The translations under genes were made by a program, and so were the position numbers. Positions 30,717 through 41,159 of a stretch of 64,000 nucleotides of DNA are shown piece by piece (the stretch's first letter is position 1; every line of letters starts with the position of its first letter). The stretch spans positions 234,501 through 298,500 of the forward strand of contig JASPKZ010007528.1 of the NCBI GenBank assembly GCA_030220185.1, written 5' to 3'. Source of the stretch: Diploptera punctata (lineage: Eukaryota > Arthropoda > Insecta > Blattodea > Blaberidae). The notes beneath the pieces were generated by a model, which saw only the letters and a program-made list of their open reading frames with translations, had not been told where the DNA came from and did not search any database.

Positions 30717-30832
30717 GACTCATGCCCCAAATGGCAGTTAATGACCAATCACGTTTCAATGAATTTTGTTTTACAACCAATGACAGTCGTGTTTCACTCG
30801 ATATTTATCGAATTCTGTTTACCAAAATAATC
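30717..30832 (-). mobile_element. E1g, truncated
   Basis: ACTCATGCCCCAAATGGCAG to TTCTGTTTACCAAAATAA. About 115 bp of the non-palindrome end, of the same branch as E1d. Confidence 0.7.
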
Positions 30833-30839
30833 ATATATC

Positions 30840-31267
30840 CGAACACTTTAATAATCTCTCTTGGCTCCGTCTTACTGACAGACGTATATTGCACTCTCTT
30901 TCACTTCTTTTCAAGCTTCTGAATTCCTATGCTCCTACTTACCTGGCGTCCAGATTTGAGAAGTTATCCTCTTATCACAATATTGACACTAGGTCACAAG
31001 ATAACAGTCTGCTAACAATTCCTCTTCATAGCACTTCCTCTTATTCTACTTCCTTCACAGTAGCCTCTGCACCAGGGGTATAATTTATATTTAATTTATT
31101 AAATCAGATTAAATTCAACATATGTTGTAAATAATAATTATAGTCCACACGTACTATGTAATATTTATTTTTATTGTAACCAGATGTAAGAATCATCTTT
31201 GTATTTTTTAACTGGTTGAGTGGTAGACAAGGGCTTAAGGCCTTAACTCTGCCAGGTAAATAAAGCT
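30840..31267 (+). mobile_element. LINE-j (jockey-like) 3' end
   Basis: Frames give FKLLNSYAPTYLASRFEKL then a TRSQDNSLLTIPLHST block, the C-terminal layout of jockey/CR1-type ORF2 (LASRFE...TR...L.IP.H...S). The 3' UTR ends with GGCTTAAGGCCTTAACTCTG and CCAGGTAAATAAAG. A longer piece of such an element is at 63516-64000. Confidence 0.7.
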
Positions 31268-31790
31268 ATATGAACCCATAGATGTATGGCCGCACGGACA
31301 TAAGCTCTCCATACATCCCTATCCTGAGCTAATTTTTTTCAGTCATCCCCTAAATAATCTACTTCCCCCAAATCATCAATAATGTTATTCTTCCAGCTCA
31401 TTCTTGCTCTACAAACAGGACGTTTTCCTTCTGGTTTTCCTACAAGTAGTTTGCATGCACCTTTTTTCATTCCCCACACGTGCCATGTGTCCTCCCCAAT
31501 GCAGTCTAACTGTTCTTGTTATATCTGGCTTCTTATAAAGAACATGTATCTCACTAGTATGTACTTTTCTCCATTCACCTGTCTGTTCATGTCTTTTTGA
31601 CCAAACATTTTCCTAAGAACTTTATTCTCAAATACTCGTAATCTCCTTTCCTTCCTTAAAGTAAGAGTCCATGTTTCGCATCCATATAATATAACTGGTA
31701 GAATAATAGTTTTATATATTTTCAGTTTAATGTTTTTTGAAAGGAGTTGGGACATCAAGAGTCCCTGCAATGCATAATAGCACGCATGCA
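31268..31790 (-). mobile_element. LINE-a 3' fragment
   Basis: Minus strand, starting at the MNLRV-equivalent CCCATAGATGTATGGCCGC end and passing RP..RW and GHMARM-type blocks (many substitutions), then the conserved LYGCETWTLTLRKERRLRVF and MSQLLSKNIKLKIYKT (open within 31519-32046). It stops at the ACYYAL block. More diverged at its 3' side than most LINE-a copies. Confidence 0.85.
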
Positions 31791-31817
31791 AGATAATACA
31801 TATTTTTATTGTTTTTA

Positions 31818-31945
31818 TTTCCTTTATTTGGGTGTTAGAGAACGAACTATATTTTCTTACACGCTTAAAGGTAAAACCATTATTCGACCAATGAAATGCA
31901 GTCATACATCTGGTTTGTTTACAACTGGGACTTTGTGTAGGATAA
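31818..31945 (-). repeat. R11 dispersed repeat
   Basis: Complement of the block at 5697-5840, including GTAAAACCATTATTCGACC and AACTGGGACTTTGTG. Confidence 0.5.
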
Positions 31946-32267
31946 ACATGCCGAAACATCAATGACAATTGAATGTATAAAAAAGAAAATGCAAATGAAA
32001 ATAAACAAGTGAGTAATGTTGTAACCTCTACGTAACCTTGAACCAATTACCTCACGTACACATGACTCAAACCAATTATCAACTTCATTATCATCAGTCA
32101 TTGCTATAGAATCAAATGTTCCATTCATAACATGCAAGTTACAACTGTACTGATATATAAACGTTCCAGTGTTGCCAGTTTTTTTTCCCATTACAACCTC
32201 TGTATTTAACATTTAGATTTAATCGCAATCTTATCCATACTTAACGTATTTTCAAATATAATTTTAT
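31946..32267. other. No gene seen
   Basis: Minus-strand frame 31919-32212 has no recognisable motif. Unassigned. Confidence 0.35.
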
Positions 32268-32278
32268 ATGATAGAAAA

Positions 32279-32609
32279 GTCCACCGCTGTGGTCTCGAGG
32301 TAGCGTGCTGCCTTGTCACGCACCGGGCCCGGGTTCGATCCCCGGTCGGGGCAGTTTTTCTGGGTGAGGTTTTTATCGGGGTTTTTCCTCACCTGTAATA
32401 CAGATGTCAGGAAAACTTTAAGGCCCAAACGGTCCCCGAAATCATATGGTCATCATCTTCATCCTTATCATCATCATTATCATCCTTCGCCGGTGTGGAA
32501 AGCAACGGGAAGCTACCACACCTAGACAATTCCCTAGTAAAGCTGCAAGCATAGTATGAAAATGCTATGATTGCAGTGAAGGACCTGCCTTCGGGCAGAA
32601 TTACTATGG
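32279..32609 (+). mobile_element. SINE-A, full length, 11-bp TSD
   Basis: Best-preserved plus-strand copy: GTCCACCGCTGTGGTCTCG head, B box GGTTCGATCCC, complete body and 3' end ATTACTATGG. Perfect TSD ATGATAGAAAA (32268-32278, 32610-32620). Confidence 0.94.
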
Positions 32610-32639
32610 ATGATAGAAAAAATAATTATATATGATTTT

Positions 32640-33395
32640 CTCTAAATATCTTAGCTTAGTGTATGTAGTTTTCTCCGTTCACCTCACTATTCGCCACTTT
32701 GGTCCAAACATTTTCCTAGGAACCTTATTCTCAGATACTCGCAATCTTTCCTCCTCCCTTAAAGTAAGAGTCCTTCTTTGGCATCCATATAATATAGCAT
32801 ATAGAATAACAGTTTTATATATGTTCAGAATCGGCCGCGGTGGTCTAGTGGTTATGCTCCTTGCCTCTGGTCCCGAGGGTCACGGGTTCAAACCCGGCCG
32901 GTGTCGATGGATTTTTTAGGACGGAAGAATCCAAGGAGCAAGTCCTCCGGGAGGGACTTTAAGCCGTCGGTCCCGAGTCTGAAGATTTTCAGGCTCGTAA
33001 AAGATCCTTAAGCCTGAATGAAAAGGCCTCTAAGCAAAATTTACCGAATTTTCCCGTCCTAGTACTACCTTGGTTTCCTAGATGTCAGTATGAGGCGGAA
33101 CGCTGACCACGGACCATTCAAAGTGACATCTATACGAGAACAAGTGTAACTAAATTAGTATGGTTCAAGTTCTTCCCTGTATGGGGGAAACGCCTAAATC
33201 TCTGTTAATGGAAACATGGGCTTACAAGAAGATATATTTTCAGTTTAACTTTTTTTGAGAGAAGTTGAGCCTATGTTTAATTTGTTTGTGCATCTCATTC
33301 CTATTTGTGATTATTGTTCCTAGGTATTTGAATTCAGCCACTTCCTCAAAATTTCCCTCATTTGTCATTAGCTGTCCATTTCCATTATATAATGC
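32640..33395 (-). mobile_element. LINE-a fragment interrupted by SINE-B
   Basis: The minus-strand LINE-a segment from the EWRRLH-type block to YNGNGQL is split at 32828 by SINE-B. It resumes at 33232 and ends where repeat R2 begins (33396). Confidence 0.85.
32829..33231 (+). mobile_element. SINE-B, full length, nested in LINE-a
   Basis: Head TCGGCCGCGGTGGTCTAGTG, B box GGTTCAAACCC, full body to GGCTTACAAGAAG. A 12-bp TSD with one mismatch (ATATATGTTCAG at 32817-32828, ATATATTTTCAG at 33232-33243). It shows what the interrupted copy at 26059 looked like. Confidence 0.9.
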
Positions 33396-33489
33396 ACTAG
33401 CTAATACCTGCCGTGCGCTGCTACCCCTAAATAAATTAAAATTAATGTGTTTTTATGTGTAAGTGAAAGGAAACATTTATATCGTAAAA

Positions 33490-33540
<51 letters not shown>

Positions 33541-33585
33541 TAATAATAATTATTATTATTATCATTTTTATTTTTGCGTGTTCCG

Positions 33586-33652
<67 letters not shown>

Positions 33653-34083
33653 GATACGCCGTGCTGATTGCCCGGCGTTGCCCGAGAATCTACTTACTCC
33701 AATCTTCTTGGTATAAATGAGCTGAAAGATGAAAATTAATGTGTTTTTATGTTTAGTTAAATAAATAAAAGCAAAAATAATTACAAATGTATATCGTAAT
33801 TATTTTTAGATACCCCCTGCTGATGGCCCGGTGTTGCCCGGGAATCTACTTATTCCGACATTCTTGACATAAATGAGCTGAAAGACAAAATTCCTTATTG
33901 AGAGTTATCCGTAAAAGAATACCCGCCGTGCGCTGCTACGCTTGCTAGGGAATCTACTTATCCCGATCTTCTGGGCATCGACGAAAAACAAAAATGGTTG
34001 TTGTGAGTTATAGGTAAAAGACAAACATATGCTGTTGCGGATTTTTTTTTTGTAGAGTTTTTCAACTATGTGTACATATACAT
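33396..34083 (+). repeat. R2 repeat containing microsatellites
   Basis: Starts ACTAGCTAATACCTGCC. A microsatellite cluster (33486-33653) interrupts the first monomer; later monomers start near 33660 and 33815. The usual (CAAA)n end is absent. Confidence 0.65.
33486..33653. repeat. (AAAT)n, (AAT)n and (ATT)n cluster
   Basis: (AAAT)n 33486-33526, (AAT)n 33525-33550, short (ATT)n 33551-33562, then (ATT)n 33586-33653. The AAT and ATT blocks are complementary and could pair. Confidence 0.92.
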
Positions 34084-35135
34084 TTTGTATATAAGAAAGT
34101 TAATTGTTTAAACATCCAATCAGAGTTTAGTTTACTTTCATTTAAAAATATGAAGTTAAGCAGATGTTCTTATTACAGTTATAACAGAAGGATTTATAAT
34201 TTTGACAACAATGACTTAAAACAATTTTTAAAAGCATTCTTTACAAAGACTGTTATGTAATCTTCTTCTTCTTCTACTACAAGGTTTTTAGGCTATGCAG
34301 CCTGTTCCGGCGAACTTAAAAGTGGAGTCCATCTTCTACGTGGTCGGCCAACATCTCTCGTTCCTCTGGGATTATACAGGAAGGTTCTTTTTGGTATTCT
34401 TTCGTTGTTCATTCTCATTAAGTGTTCTGTCCATTTCTTATTATTTTCGCTGATTTTATCTTCAATTTTATATATATTTAATTCTTCTCGTATAGTTTCA
34501 TTCCTTATTCTATCCGCTCTTGTGCATCCTTTCACATTACGTAAAAACAGCATTTCCGCAGCCTCTATCCTGCTTTTATCCCTTGATTTCATTATCCAAT
34601 TTTCACTTCCATACAACAACAAAGGAACAGCCATTGTTTTATATAATTTAAGTTTCGTATCTTTCCTTGTTTTCCGACCTAAGGTTCTTTTTATGGTTCC
34701 ACAAATAGCCTGAAATTTATTTACTTTATTTTCTATATCTTTATTTTCTCTATAAGTTATATCACATCCTAAATATTGGAAATGTGATATTTGTTCTATT
34801 ATTTTGTTATCCAGTACAATTTTTGATCTAATTCCATATCTACCTATAAATGCCATTACTTTTGACTTATTTATTGATATTTTACAATTATATCTATTGG
34901 CTATTAATTTAAATTTATATGCTAACATTTGGAGCTCATTTTCAGATTGTTATGTAATATAATTTCTTTAATTGTTACTGAGACATTTTTATTCAACAAT
35001 AACCAACAATGATTTTTTAGATGTTTTTATTTATTTAAGTTATATTTAAATATTAAAAGAATTCTAAAATACAAAATTATTAACTTTAACTTTTATGTTC
35101 GTTATTATATTAAAATCCTGCTGTAATAAATAAAT
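34084..35135 (-). repeat. R5 dispersed repeat, host of LINE-c
   Basis: Inverted relative of 41160-42225. Shared strings include GTTATAACAGAAGGATTTAT and ATAGATGT-type blocks. It is split by the LINE-c insertion at 34262-34947. AT-rich, non-coding. Confidence 0.7.
34262..34947 (-). mobile_element. LINE-c, 5'-truncated insertion with 11-bp TSD
   Basis: A single open frame (34928-34293 on minus) runs from just after the RT palm to the end: KISINKSKVMAF, YLGCDITYRENKD, CGTIKRTLGRKTRKD, LLYGSENWIMKSRDKSR, EMLFLRNVKGCTR, WTEHLMRM, and GTRDVGRPRRRW. It ends at SSPEQAA-stop, followed by the (GAA)n tail (CTTCTTCTT on plus). Perfect TSD TGTTATGTAAT (34251-34261, 34948-34958), confirmed by the empty R5 relative at 41160-42225. 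About 686 bp and undamaged over its length, so a recent insertion. Confidence 0.92.
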
Positions 35136-35454
35136 AAAAATAAACACATTTTGAGATTATAAAGTAGAGTTAATAAAGCTGGTTGATGTATTTATACTTT
35201 GGTAGCGAAGGAATTTCAGAACACTCTGGACTTTAATACTTCAATATTTGTGGTTCATAGGTCAGATGTCGAAACAAGCTTTATTATCTGAATGTAACTT
35301 GTCCATTTAATGTATTGATTTTGTTCCCTAACAACAAACATTAATATCATCGTCGGTGACTGTTTTATTTAGTATGTCCAAGTGTCCAGCCAGGGCCAAT
35401 CCGTTTTTATGATGAAAAAATATAAGGGATGTAACCTGTGGGTCTCGTGTCTCA
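35136..35454. other. No gene seen
   Basis: Unassigned. Confidence 0.4.
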
Positions 35455-35500
35455 AGACCCAGCTTGTAAGAGAACCGCAAGCCTGAATGAAAAGGCCTTC
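35455..35500 (+). mobile_element. SINE-B scrap
   Basis: AAGCCTGAATGAAAAGGCC with flanking sequence matches the middle of SINE-B. Confidence 0.5.
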
Positions 35501-35774
35501 TTCTTCTTCTTCATTTCACGGGCTAGACAAATTGCCTTACACCGCCTCATAGTTGTTCTGTCCATCTTTGTTGTAGATTAGCTTCCATTTTTCTAGGACA
35601 TAAACATTCTATTGAATATCTACAGCAAAAAAAAAAAAAAAAACTTTAATCGCAGATCCGTTAGGACTACAAAAATGAAGCATTGTAATTAAGCCTACTA
35701 TATTATGTCTTATCCAGAAAGTATTAGACCCATATTTATTTTGTCCTATGTACATTTACGTAGGTATACTACGT

Positions 35775-35777
<3 letters not shown>
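35501..35777. other. No gene seen
   Basis: Starts with a (CTT)n run that could be the 3' tail of a minus-strand LINE, but I find no coding match behind it. Confidence 0.35.

Positions 35778-35810
<33 letters not shown>
35778..35810. repeat. (TA)n microsatellite
   Basis: Pure TA run. Confidence 0.95.
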
Positions 35811-35814
<4 letters not shown>

Positions 35815-35845
35815 AAAATATATCCAAAAGTGTTAATATAGAAAA

Positions 35846-35969
35846 TCTGGAAATGCGTACTATTATGTATTGCAGAGACTCTTGATGTCCCAACTCCTTT
35901 CAAAAAACATTAAATTGAAAATATATAAAACTATTATTCTACCAGTTATATTATATGGGTGCGAAACAT
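35846..35969 (+). mobile_element. LINE-a fragment, inverted relative to its neighbour
   Basis: Plus-strand LINE-a from SGNAYYYVLQRLLMSQLLS to LYGCETW. It breaks at CATGG and joins the minus-strand LINE-a directly. Confidence 0.88.
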
Positions 35970-37770
35970 GGCCACGCCGACATAACCTCTCCATACATCC
36001 TTATCCTGAGCTAATCTTTTCCAATCATCCCCCGTATAATCTACTTCCTTCAAATCACAGTTAATGTTATTCTCCCACTTCATTCTTGGTCTACCAACTG
36101 GGCGTTTTCCCTCTGGTTTTCCTACAAGAAGCTTCCATGCACGTCTTTCATTCCCCATTCGTGCAACATGTCCTGCCCATCGCAGTCTACGAGACTTAAC
36201 TGTTCTTATTATATCTGGCTTCCTATAAAGACCATGTAGTTCATTGTTATGTAGTCTTCTCCATTCACCTGTCTGTTCATCTCTCTTTGGTCCAAAAATT
36301 TTCCTAAGAACTTTATTCTCAAATACTCGTAATCTCCTTTCCTCCCTTAAAGTAAGAGTCCATGTTTCGCATCCATATAATATAACTGGTAGAATAATAG
36401 TTTTATATATTTTCAGTTTAACGTTTTTTTGAAGGGAGTTGGGACCTCAAGAGTCTCTGCAATGCATAATAGCACGCATTTCCAGAATTGAGCCTATGTT
36501 TAATTTCTTTGTGCATCTCATTCCTGTTTGTGATTATTGTTCCTAGGTATTTGAATTCAGCCACTTCCTCAAAATTTCCCTCATTTGTCATTAGCTGTCC
36601 ATTTCCATTATATAATGCATTTCTATGTGTGATCATATATTTAGTTTTACTGATATTTACTTCCAGTCCTAATTTCTTAGTGTTACTCAATAGTGTGGTG
36701 CGTGTTGGCCTTCAGTATCTCCTCGCTATCGGCCAGTAGTACTACATCATCAGCATAAACGAACAGCTTATTAATACCATTCAGTTGTAAGCCTTCTTTC
36801 ATTCTCTAAAGATTTAATGGCATGCTCTAGTACAAAATTAAATAGTAGAGGAGATAGTGCATCTCCTTGCTTCAACCCATTCTGGATTTCAAAAGTGTCT
36901 GAAAACTGTTTGCCTACACGCACCCTACTCTTTGAGCCATTTAGACACATTCGTATAAGTCTAACTAACTTTTTAGGAATTCCTAACTCCAGCAGGATAC
37001 TATATAACTTCTCCCTCTTAATTGAATCATATGCTTTTTTGAAGTCTTTATATAGTTGATGTACAGTACCATTATATTCCCATTTCTTTTCTAAAATCTG
37101 TCTTATACTAAAAATCTGATCTGTTGTAGACCTGTTTTTTCTAAATGCACATTGATGATCTCCTAGAATGTCATCGATATAGGGATTAAGTCTGCTTACT
37201 AATATATTTGTTAGAATTTTGTACGAAGTTGAAAGTAATGAGATGCCCCTGTAGTTGTTGCAATCAGTTTTATCTCCTTTCTTATAAATTGGTACGATAA
37301 TTGATATTTCCATTCATCCGGAAGAGCTTCATTTTTTCCCAAATCATACTAAGCAACCAGCGTATTTTGTCCATCAATTTTTCTCCCCCTGATTTTATCA
37401 GTTCTGCTGGGATCTCATCTGAACCTGATGCTTTATACATCTTCAATTTTTCAATCGCCATTTCAACCTCTAATGCACTTGGCTCTGCGACTAGCAATTC
37501 TGCTGTCTGTAACTTATCCTCCTCAATGTCCTGTTCTGTATGTACATTTAATAGCTGATTAAAGTAACTTTTCCATCTATTTAATATACTCCTAGAATCT
37601 GCAATCATATCCCCATTTTCATTCCGAATTATGTTTGTTCTAGCCTGAAACCCTTTCTTCTCTATACTAATTCCCTGATATCATTCTCTAATGTTCCTAT
37701 TTTTTGCATTCATTTCAAGATCATTAATCTTCTCTCTCAAATATTCCCTCTTTACTCTATCTATCTTCGG
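35966..37770 (-). mobile_element. LINE-a, longest copy, with RT domain
   Basis: Minus strand, from upstream to downstream. A pre-RT segment (37608-37282) has NRWKSYFNQLLNVH and KASGSDEIPAELIKSGGEKL. The RT (37313-36771) has VPIYKKGDKT, NYRGISLL, the FRKNRSTTDQIF block, motif A as LYKDFKKAYDS where FxDF is usual, and the motif B block GLKQGDALSPLLFN. YADD lies at 36746-36757. Post-RT parts follow at 36690-36418 and 36158-35966 (GRPRMKWENN). Frames change near 37300, 36770 and 36400, so it is dead. Residues upstream of 37608 are decayed and the endonuclease is absent. The 3' terminal bases are missing at the inversion junction. Confidence 0.92.
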
Positions 37771-38530
37771 GTTTTTACAGCTGCTGCCGTCTTCCCGTGC
37801 CAAACCTCCAAAGCCTACGGTCTTGGGCATCTTCGATGCTTAGCCCTCTAGCTTGCATTACTGTCTTCATGTTTTCCTTCCATGTTAACCTTGGTCTTCC
37901 TGTTTTCTTCTTTCTGTTCGGATGCCATTCATATAGTTGCTTCGGCCATCGCTCATCTTCCATTCTTAAAACATGTCCTAACCACTTTAATTCCTTCTCC
38001 TCAATTCTTTCAATTATGCTTTCTTCTGCTTCCATTATGTTTCTAATTTCCTTATTTGTGACATGTTCTAATTTAGACTTTCTGGCACTTCTTCGTAAAT
38101 AATCCATTTCTAGAGCTATTAGTCTATTCTTGTAGTACTTATTGATTGTCCATACCTCACTTCCGTACATTGCAACAGATTCCACCAATGTTTTACCAAT
38201 ATATTTTTTTGTGTCTTTCCAAATATGCTTATCCCACCATATGGAATTTAACAATGATATTATTTTGCTACTCAATTCAATTCTATGTTTTATGTTCTCT
38301 TTGCCTATACCTTCGATGTTATCCATAATTATTCCCAAATATTTAGTTTGTTTCACTTGCTTTATTTGGATTCCTTCATCCAATATTAAATGTTCTCTTT
38401 CATTGCTATTTATTGCCAGATATTCTGTTTTTTGTAAATTTACTGAGAGACCATGATTCATATGTGTTTTCCAACCTTTTTACCATGAATCCCATATCAA
38501 ATTTGTCTTGCGCTAAAACCAGTTGATTCC
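37771..38530 (-). mobile_element. LINE-e, open post-RT frame
   Basis: Minus strand. DQLVLAQ (about 38515) is the sequence after the FADD motif. An open frame then runs 38461-37775: LSVNLQKTEYLAI, KYLGIIMDN, WWDKHIWKDTKKYI, YGSEVWTINKYYKNRL, LEMDYLRRSARKS, WLGHVLRMEDERWPKQ, KKTGRPRLTWKEN, ending RRQQL-stop. It is 5'-truncated right at the palm. The copy abuts LINE-a at 37770 and both point the same way. Confidence 0.9.
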
Positions 38531-38600
38531 CTCTTTACCTTAGACAAAAATCTGATCTGTTGTAGATATATACTTTGAGTTTAACTTTTTTTGAGAGAGA
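38531..38600 (-). mobile_element. LINE-a scraps
   Basis: AAAAATCTGATCTGTTGTAG equals the LINE-a RT segment near 37104. The next 35 bp match another, non-adjacent LINE-a segment (TTTAACTTTTTTTGAGAG). This is a rearranged mini-chimera. Confidence 0.55.
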
Positions 38601-38989
38601 TTGACTAAGGAAGAAAGAGAAGAAAATCCATTGACTGTAGCCGCGTTTAAATCTCGGAACATCGAGTAAACACTGGGTGAACCGGAAACGATACCTCACG
38701 TCTGGTGAGATTACCACAGATAAACAAAACAAACATTAACATGTCAGTCACCTTGTGACGTCATGAACAGTAAAACTCCAATTAGCATAGCAGTTTGTGA
38801 CCTTGAATGCATTTGCAATGTTAATCAAGGTCACTATTGTTTTGTATGTAATCCGTGATTTCACTAAACGAAACATAATGCACTCGGTCACGTGACCAGG
38901 TTATGTAACACGTTATTTGTTTGATGGATTAACAGTTCATTTGTTTCGTGCACAAATGACATCACTTGTTTTTCTACGTATCTTACATT
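38601..38989. other. No gene seen
   Basis: Unassigned. Confidence 0.4.
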
Positions 38990-39028
38990 GTTGCCCGGCG
39001 TCAGCTGTTACGCCTAAATAAATAAAAT
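38990..39028 (+). repeat. R2 scrap
   Basis: GCCCGGCGTCAGCTGTTACG followed by CCTAAATAAATAAA, the R2 start pattern. Confidence 0.5.
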
Positions 39029-39029
39029 A

Positions 39030-39370
39030 TAGATAGATCATCGGTTGATTAATGTCTTTGACATCGTCAGTTTACCAATAGCTAATTTTGTAGGACAATC
39101 TAACCACCTGGTTGTAGATGTTTCTCCTTCATGTATAAACATATTTCCTGACTCCAGGAGGTTTTAGGTCTTCCTCTGTCTCGTCTTCCCTCAGGTTTCC
39201 ATTCCAAAACAGATTTTGGTAGTCGATCCTCTTCCATTCGCTGGACATGTTCGTACCATCTTAATTGCTGAGTTTTAATATAATCTAAAATAGTGTCTTC
39301 AATCTTTAATTTTCTCCCATATAACCGAGTTCCTAATTTTTTCTCTTCTTGAAATTCTTGCTGTCCTAGG
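39030..39370 (-). mobile_element. LINE-i 3' fragment
   Basis: The minus strand encodes LRWYEHVQRMEEDRLPKS, LEWKPEGRRDRGRPKTSW and a short tail, in one frame. Its 3' end matches 16578-16736. (TA)n sequence lies at the 5' side. Confidence 0.78.
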
Positions 39371-39403
39371 TATATATTATATATATATTTATTTATTTAA
39401 TAA

Positions 39404-39754
39404 TCCATCATCCATAGTAATTCTGCCCGAAGGCAGGTCTTTCACTGCAATCACATCATTTTCATGCTATGCTTTGCAACTTTACTAGGGAATTGTAGGT
39501 GTGGTAGCTTCCCGTTGCTTTCCACACCGGTGAAGGGTGATGATGATGATAATAATGATAAGGATGATGATGATGATGATGGCCATATGATTTCGGGGAC
39601 CGTTTGGGCCTTAAAGTTTTCCTGACATTTGTCTTACAGGTGAAGAAAAACCCCCGAGAAAAACCTCACCCAGAAAAACTGTCCCGACCGAGGATCGAAC
39701 CCGGACCCGTTGATTGACAAGGCAGCACGCTACCTCGAGACCACAGCGGTGGAC
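39404..39754 (-). mobile_element. SINE-A, full length, 9-bp TSD
   Basis: Complete minus copy with a long ATG-rich middle (about 39538-39580). TSD ATTTAATAA (39395-39403, 39755-39763). B box GGTTCGATCC intact. Confidence 0.92.
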
Positions 39755-39815
39755 ATTTAATAAAATGTGTTTAATATTTATTAAAAGTTCATTAAATTAT
39801 ATGGTATATGCTGAG

Positions 39816-40170
39816 ACCACACAGGTGAATGGAGAAGACTGCATAACACTGAACTACATGGTCTTTATAAGAAGCCAGATATAATAAGAACAGTTAAGTA
39901 CTGTAAACTGCGATGGGCAGGACATGTGGAACGAATGGAGAATGAAAGACATGCATGGAAGCTTCTTTTAGAAAGACCAGAGGGAAAACGCCCAGTTGGT
40001 AGACCAAGAATGAGGTGGGAGAATAACATTAACCATGATTTGAGGTAAGTATATTATACAGTGAATGATTGGAAAAATTAGCTCAGGATAGGGATGTATG
40101 GAGAGCTTATGTCCGCGCGGCCATGAACCTACGGGTTCGATTGAGCCAGTGAGTTAGTTAGTTAGTTAAT
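39816..40170 (+). mobile_element. LINE-a 3' end with (GTTA)n tail
   Basis: The plus strand from TGEWRRLH through LRWAGHVERM and GRPRMRWENN to the MNLRVR codons, with a stop in the middle (TGAGGTAAG region) and a lost final stop. It ends GAGCCAGTGAGTTAGTTAGT, showing the GTTA repeats best. Confidence 0.88.
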
Positions 40171-40179
40171 TAAATAGGT

Positions 40180-40380
40180 ATACGCTGAGACGAACCAAAC
40201 ATGGCGGTTGGTAGTCAGTTTTTAATTTAGGATTTCCAGTAAACCTGCATTTGTAATTTTTGGATTTCGTTCATTCTTGGATAATAACTGCCTCGGTTTA
40301 TTTTAATAGGATATACTGAGTTTCGTTGTGAAACATTGAAAATTGTGACCGGTAGAGCGATTTTTATATTCTCACTTAAT
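40180..40380 (+). repeat. R3 dispersed repeat fragment
   Basis: ACGCTGAGACGAACCAAACA start as at 56045, then TAGGATATACTGAGTTTCG. Confidence 0.55.
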
Positions 40381-40513
40381 GGTCGGGACAAGCTTTCTGA
40401 GTGAGGGGTTTTCCGAGGTTTTTCCTCACCTTTAAGACAAATCTCAGATAGCTCTGAGGCCCAAACGGTCCCCTAACATCATCATTATCATCATCCTTCA
40501 TCGGTCCGGAAAT
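40380..40513 (+). mobile_element. Diverged SINE-A relative, middle part
   Basis: GGTCGGGACAAGC, then TTTTTCCTCACC, AAGACAAAT and GCCCAAACGGTCCCC appear in SINE-A order but with more differences than between the other copies. Confidence 0.6.
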
Positions 40514-40974
40514 TTGGAGATTTATCTTCAATCACTTTCACTTTTTTGTTTAATGAGAATGATACATACGTTTTAGCCATCTTTATTCCGTAAATTCAGA
40601 ACGTTACCTGTGAAAGATCGGTCTCAGAACTTAAAGATTTTACAGTGCAATGGTTATTTGTAAGACAGGTATCTGTATTTGGCATAGCGGATGTGCAATG
40701 AAGCTGAAATTAAATTTCAGGTACAGGTAGAATCTCTACTTCACCCGGCGGCAGAAATCATTGCTTATTTTTTTGGCATAACGGGAATTCAATGAAGTGG
40801 AAACTAATTTATTTCTCTGTCTTTCCGCTTTATACATTTTTCATGAATTGTGTACAAATATCCTTCCGTTTCCTCGTTGGACAGATTCCTTTTTATACAA
40901 AATAAATACACGTAATACTATTATTTCGCCGGGACCAATACATTTGTTCACATTGGACAGTTTTCCGTATTATT
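40514..40974. other. No gene seen
   Basis: Unassigned. Confidence 0.4.
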
Positions 40975-41125
40975 CATATTCCGGATTAAACAAGTTTTAC
41001 TGTATATTCAGAGGACATGTTTAATGGAGGGAACTACTTTTTCGAGTACTTATTACATGTACAATGTACGTCTGTATCCATAACCAATGAAAAGCGAGCA
41101 GGTCACGTGGTTTTGTTTTGATGAA
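40975..41125 (+). repeat. R6 dispersed repeat
   Basis: TTCAGAGGACATGTTTAATG to CAGGTCACGTGG, found inverted at 49915-50055. It lies directly before R5. Confidence 0.6.
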
Positions 41126-41159
41126 TATCACTTTAGAGAGGACAGCCTTTATTCTGTAG

